DNA from: a virus
Length of the DNA: 64,000 bases
Direction: 5' to 3' (one strand)
IMG/VR virus record: IMGVR_UViG_3300035704_000002
Location: 1 to 64,000 of that record
Shown here: positions 60,775-64,000 of the stretch, piece after piece
Layout: the number at the start of each line of letters is the position of its first letter
Numbering within the stretch: position 1 is the first letter of the stretch
Translations under genes and position numbers: made by a program
Notes under the pieces: generated by a model
Databases searched by the model: none
Told to the model about the DNA's origin: nothing
What the model saw: the letters and a program-made list of their open reading frames with translations, nothing else

Positions 60775-63700
60775 GTGGGTACGCCGACGATCATGGGTGC
60801 GGGGCTGCCCGCGTTCCTGGAGTACAAGACCGCACTGTCGGGCGCACCGCGTGAACTGGTCGAACCGGACGCGCCGATGGAGTTCAAGACCGCCGTGCTG
60901 ACCGCGCCGCCGGGCACGGTGCTTCGGCCCAGCGATGTCAGTGCGGACGCGCACGAGGTTACGGCCGTGATCGCGGTGACGGGCGTGCTGGACGAGGTGG
61001 GCGACGTGATCGTGCCGGGTGCGTTCGCCGACACGCTGCGCGAGCGGCCTCGGCCGAAGGTCTGCCTGGGTCACGACTGGAACCGGCCCATCGGTAAGAC
61101 GAAGTGGATCAAGGAACTGTTGCCGGGTGACCCCGGCCTGCCGCCGACCACCTATGACGGTAAGGCGTGGCCCGCCGAGGCCGGCGCCGTGCTGGCTCGT
61201 TACGTCCCGGACATGTCCACTCCGGATGGCAACAACGCCTACCACAGCGCCAAGTTCTTCGGCCCCGAGGAATCCACGTTCAGCTTCGGCTACAAGACAC
61301 AGAACTCCGAGCGCCGCAACGGCAGGCGCTACCTGAAGAAGCTCGCCGTGTACGAGTACGGCCCGGTGCTCAACCCGGCCAACCGGCTGGCCACGTTGCA
61401 GGAGATCAAGACCGACGAGCCGGACAGCCTGGAAAGCAAGGTCAAGCAGGTTCGTGACGTCGCGTACTGGGGCGAACCCTACGGCTCGCCGATCGGCGAG
61501 CACACGCACCCGCACGGGCCGAAGGCGCGGGCCGAGCGCCGGGCCGGTCGCGTGCCCTCCCGCTCGGTCGGCATCATGGAGCCCGGACACGCACCCCCCG
61601 TCGCACCCAAGATCAGCACGGCGGATCGTGCCGCCGAGATCGAACACACCGGCCTGTTCCCCGAGCCGGCGTCCGCCGCGCGCGCGCTGCCCGGTCCGCG
61701 CGCCACCGGCGCGGACCAGCAGCACATCGACGCTCTCGCCGGACACATCCGTGACGGGCTGGCCGAACCGGAGGCCGACGACGAAGACCGCGCCGCCGTC
61801 GACAAGGCGGTGCGCGGCCTGCTCACCGAGGCCATCACCCCGAACGAGGTGCACGACCGGCTCGCCGCCCATCCCGAGATCACGGCCGGCGCCGACGCGC
61901 ACAACGAGGCGGTGGACCGGGTCGGCCGCGACTACGCGGCGCGCTACGGCGCCCTGGCCGCCGAGCAACAGCGCGTGCGCACGCAGGCGGGTACGCCGCT
62001 GCCGCCGGAGCGGTTCACCGGGATGACCAACACCCAACTGCGCGGACACGAGAACGCCAGCCAGCAGATCCTGAGCGACCTGACCACATCGGGCGTCGGC
62101 CACGACGAACCGTCCGCACAGCTCGCCTCGGCCAACATCCAGGGCGCCCAGCACGAGATGGCGCTACGCGCGCGGGCCGCGCGTGAACATCCGGCCGTGC
62201 TCAAGGCGCACGCGCAGGGTGAAGCGCTGTTCCGCAAGAACCCGGCGCAGGCCGCGACGCGCGCCGATGCGATGCAGTCGGTACTGGAGGAGCTGCACCG
62301 CCAGCAGGCCGTGAAGCCACCACCGCAGGGCAGCCGCGCGGAGCGGATGCCGCACCAGATCCAGGCCATGATGCGGGGTCTGCGTGGCGTGTCGGGTGGC
62401 AGCAAGGAGACGCCACTTCCCTCGACTAACCGAGCTGAGCCGGCTAGTGTAGAGAGCATGCCCGAGGAGCCCGCCAAGCCAGCCCGCCGCATCCTGAGCG
62501 ACTTCAGCGACGCCGAACTGGCGAAGGAGAAGGACAAGGCCGCCCACACCGTGTTCATCCACGCGCAGCGGCCCGATGGCGCGCGTGCCCGAAAGCGCCT
62601 CGCTGCTATCCAGGTCGAACGAGACCGACGCAACGACGCCGCCCGACGCAGCGTGCCCGCCCACTCACTGGCGCCCGCCGACTACCAGGCCGCGCAGGAT
62701 CACGCCCTGAACACCCGGTTCGCGCAGCAGGAGATGACGCGGCAGAACGATCAGGTCGACAAGCACAACGCCCGCATCACCAGCGCCGAACAGACCGCCG
62801 CCAGCGCGCCGGCCACGATCGACCACGCGCCCGAGGGCACCGAGATCGTCGGCGGCGGTCGGCTACTGCTGGCCAATGGCACCACCAACTCCTGGTCCCT
62901 GCGCAGCGCGGACAACAAGCACCTGCTGGGTGCCGACGACTTCGCCACACTGAAAGGCGGCAAGGCGAAGCTGAGTCGGGCCAAGATCAACGACCTGGCC
63001 GACCACGTCGCCGGCATCCGTGACAGCAATGGCAACCGGGTGCCCTTCACCGCGCCCAACTCCGCCGACTGGGCGCCCGGCTTCCGCGACGAGCACGGTA
63101 ACAACCTGGTCGGCGCGAGCGCCCTGGCCGTGCGGGACTGGACCGGGCGTAACGGCGTCGGCGTGCACAAGAACTCACGATTCGCCCGTAACGTCACGCC
63201 GGCCGGCGGTCGCCTCTCCCGCACCGACAAGCCCGACGCCGACGGCTTCTATCCACGCCAGCCCATCGGCAACGCCCGACCCGGCGACGAGGTCACCACG
63301 CCCGACGGCCACGTCAAGACCGTGGTGCGCACCTCGCGCGCCGAGCACACGCACGACACGCGCGGCAACTACGTCCAACCCTCGCACCGCACCTCCACCA
63401 CCACGCTGCACTTCGGCGACGACACCAGCCACTCCGAACAGCGCAACGACTACGGCGGCAGGGGCACCATCGGCATCCGGTACGCCAACGGCGCCTCGCC
63501 GATGGACGCCTCGCGCGCGGCCGACCCCGGCATGGGCTTCACCTCCGCATCCAACATCGGCAGCCGACCCGGCAGCATCGACACCCCCTCGGCCAAGAAG
63601 TTCGACCAGGAGGCCGCCACCGCGCTACGCAACACCCCCGCCCCCGGCACCCGGTTCACCGAAGCGCGCAGCGAAGGGCAGGACTACAAAGATCAGCGAC

Positions 63701-64000
63701 CGAAGGTCGGCACGATCACCGATCGCGTCGGTCAGGTCCAGGGCGCTCCGGCCCGCGTGGTCGAGTACGACGACGGCACTTTCGACGCCATGACGCCGGC
63801 CGGCCTGGGCAAGATCAACGCTTCGCCCAGCGAAGATGAGGTCAACGAAGCGCGCTCCGCGTGGGGACTGCCGCGCACCGGGTCCGACCACGCCACCGAA
63901 GCGGCGCGCGCCGCCACTGAGGCCGCCGCGCCCGATCGTGCCGAACCGCGCCGGGTGGCGCCCAGCGAAGTGCCAACCCCGAAGACCCCGAACGTGCCCG
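60775..64000 (+). CDS. Prohead protease (peptidase S78) with a very long extension, partial
   Basis: GTG 60775 follows ACAGGAGGGG. Residues 50-200 form the HK97-type prohead protease: VTGVLDEVGDVIVPGAFADT, the catalytic His in KVCLGHDWNRPIG, and the Ser in EESTFSFGYK. It continues without a stop to the window edge, at least 1075 residues, with long helical segments (about 280-640) and beta-rich modules (GDEVTTPDGHVKTVVRTSR, ARVVEYDDGTFDAMTPAG). Normal S78 proteases are 200-300 aa. The extension may include scaffold or other fused functions. An internal promoter-like element and ATG lie at 62422-62458. Confidence 0.8.
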   Translation, partial: MGTPTIMGAGLPAFLEYKTALSGAPRELVEPDAPMEFKTAVLTAPPGTVLRPSDVSADAHEVTAVIAVTGVLDEVGDVIVPGAFADTLRERPRPKVCLGHDWNRPIGKTKWIKELLPGDPGLPPTTYDGKAWPAEAGAVLARYVPDMSTPDGNNAYHSAKFFGPEESTFSFGYKTQNSERRNGRRYLKKLAVYEYGPVLNPANRLATLQEIKTDEPDSLESKVKQVRDVAYWGEPYGSPIGEHTHPHGPKARAERRAGRVPSRSVGIMEPGHAPPVAPKISTADRAAEIEHTGLFPEPASAARALPGPRATGADQQHIDALAGHIRDGLAEPEADDEDRAAVDKAVRGLLTEAITPNEVHDRLAAHPEITAGADAHNEAVDRVGRDYAARYGALAAEQQRVRTQAGTPLPPERFTGMTNTQLRGHENASQQILSDLTTSGVGHDEPSAQLASANIQGAQHEMALRARAAREHPAVLKAHAQGEALFRKNPAQAATRADAMQSVLEELHRQQAVKPPPQGSRAERMPHQIQAMMRGLRGVSGGSKETPLPSTNRAEPASVESMPEEPAKPARRILSDFSDAELAKEKDKAAHTVFIHAQRPDGARARKRLAAIQVERDRRNDAARRSVPAHSLAPADYQAAQDHALNTRFAQQEMTRQNDQVDKHNARITSAEQTAASAPATIDHAPEGTEIVGGGRLLLANGTTNSWSLRSADNKHLLGADDFATLKGGKAKLSRAKINDLADHVAGIRDSNGNRVPFTAPNSADWAPGFRDEHGNNLVGASALAVRDWTGRNGVGVHKNSRFARNVTPAGGRLSRTDKPDADGFYPRQPIGNARPGDEVTTPDGHVKTVVRTSRAEHTHDTRGNYVQPSHRTSTTTLHFGDDTSHSEQRNDYGGRGTIGIRYANGASPMDASRAADPGMGFTSASNIGSRPGSIDTPSAKKFDQEAATALRNTPAPGTRFTEARSEGQDYKDQRPKVGTITDRVGQVQGAPARVVEYDDGTFDAMTPAGLGKINASPSEDEVNEARSAWGLPRTGSDHATEAARAATEAAAPDRAEPRRVAPSEVPTPKTPNVP
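62422..62450 (+). promoter_or_regulatory. Family-like promoter inside the protease gene
   Basis: Plus strand: TCGACT, 17-nt spacer AACCGAGCTGAGCCGGC, TAGTGT, 7 nt to in-frame ATG 62458. The geometry matches the leaderless family, although the left palindrome half is weak. Confidence 0.4.

Overview
The window is high-GC actinobacterial DNA carrying much of a large temperate phage or phage-plasmid genome. Phage origin is shown by a terminase large subunit (18735-20237), an HK97-type portal (51184-52800), a MuF-type head protein (52778-55261), a capsid-associated 2H-phosphoesterase protein (57012-60755) and an S78 prohead protease (60775 to window end). WhiB, DUF732 and DUF2637 proteins and the abundance of GTG starts point to an actinomycete host. 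Genus cannot be fixed from this window; integrase, replication, major capsid, tail and lysis genes are not visible in it.

Layout. 1-630: a broken junction with an IstB (IS21) fragment, a truncated secreted hydrolase, a 22-bp tandem repeat and a phage gene that has lost its 3' end. 623-18632, mostly minus strand: about 50 small, tightly packed genes, mostly of unknown function, including a DpdA-like 7-deazaguanine transglycosylase, a P-loop kinase, an HD hydrolase and several zinc-ribbon proteins. 18735-20237: terL, alone on the plus strand. 20289-32377, minus strand: WhiB, MazG, lipoproteins, a TOPRIM protein, a DUF262 protein and more small genes. 32557-34486: an IPT/TIG protein, an HNH endonuclease and a YdjM-like membrane hydrolase. 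34465-37567 minus and 37631-41616 plus: two small-gene operons diverging from overlapping promoters. 41898-49472: a module like those of mycelial actinomycete plasmids, with a TraB/FtsK-type translocase, two Spd-like membrane proteins, a DUF2637 protein and a divergent GntR repressor. 49478-51070: nucleotide-related genes and a stand-alone RapZ C-terminal domain. 51184-64000: head genes.

Two features tie the window together. First, nearly every transcription unit outside the tra-like and head modules starts with the same element: a -35 box (TTGACA-like), a spacer of exactly 17 nt holding an imperfect palindrome (AGCC...GGC), and a -10 box (TANACT-like). In most cases the -10 is followed by 6 nt and then the start codon, which predicts leaderless mRNAs. 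About 28 copies are listed. They look like a genome-wide set of operator-promoters under one regulator. Second, two neighbouring head genes each contain a complete intein, and in both the endonuclease is a separate gene on the opposite strand inside the intein. One is VSR/DUF559-like and the other endonuclease VII-like, and the intein frame stays open straight through both.

Within operons, genes are commonly joined by ATGA, GTGA or TGATG overlaps, so translational coupling is the rule. GC-rich hairpins close most units. A roughly 1.2-kb tract (40846-42017) next to the translocase gene holds about 26 copies of CGAGAC/GTCTCG and may be its DNA recognition or transfer locus.
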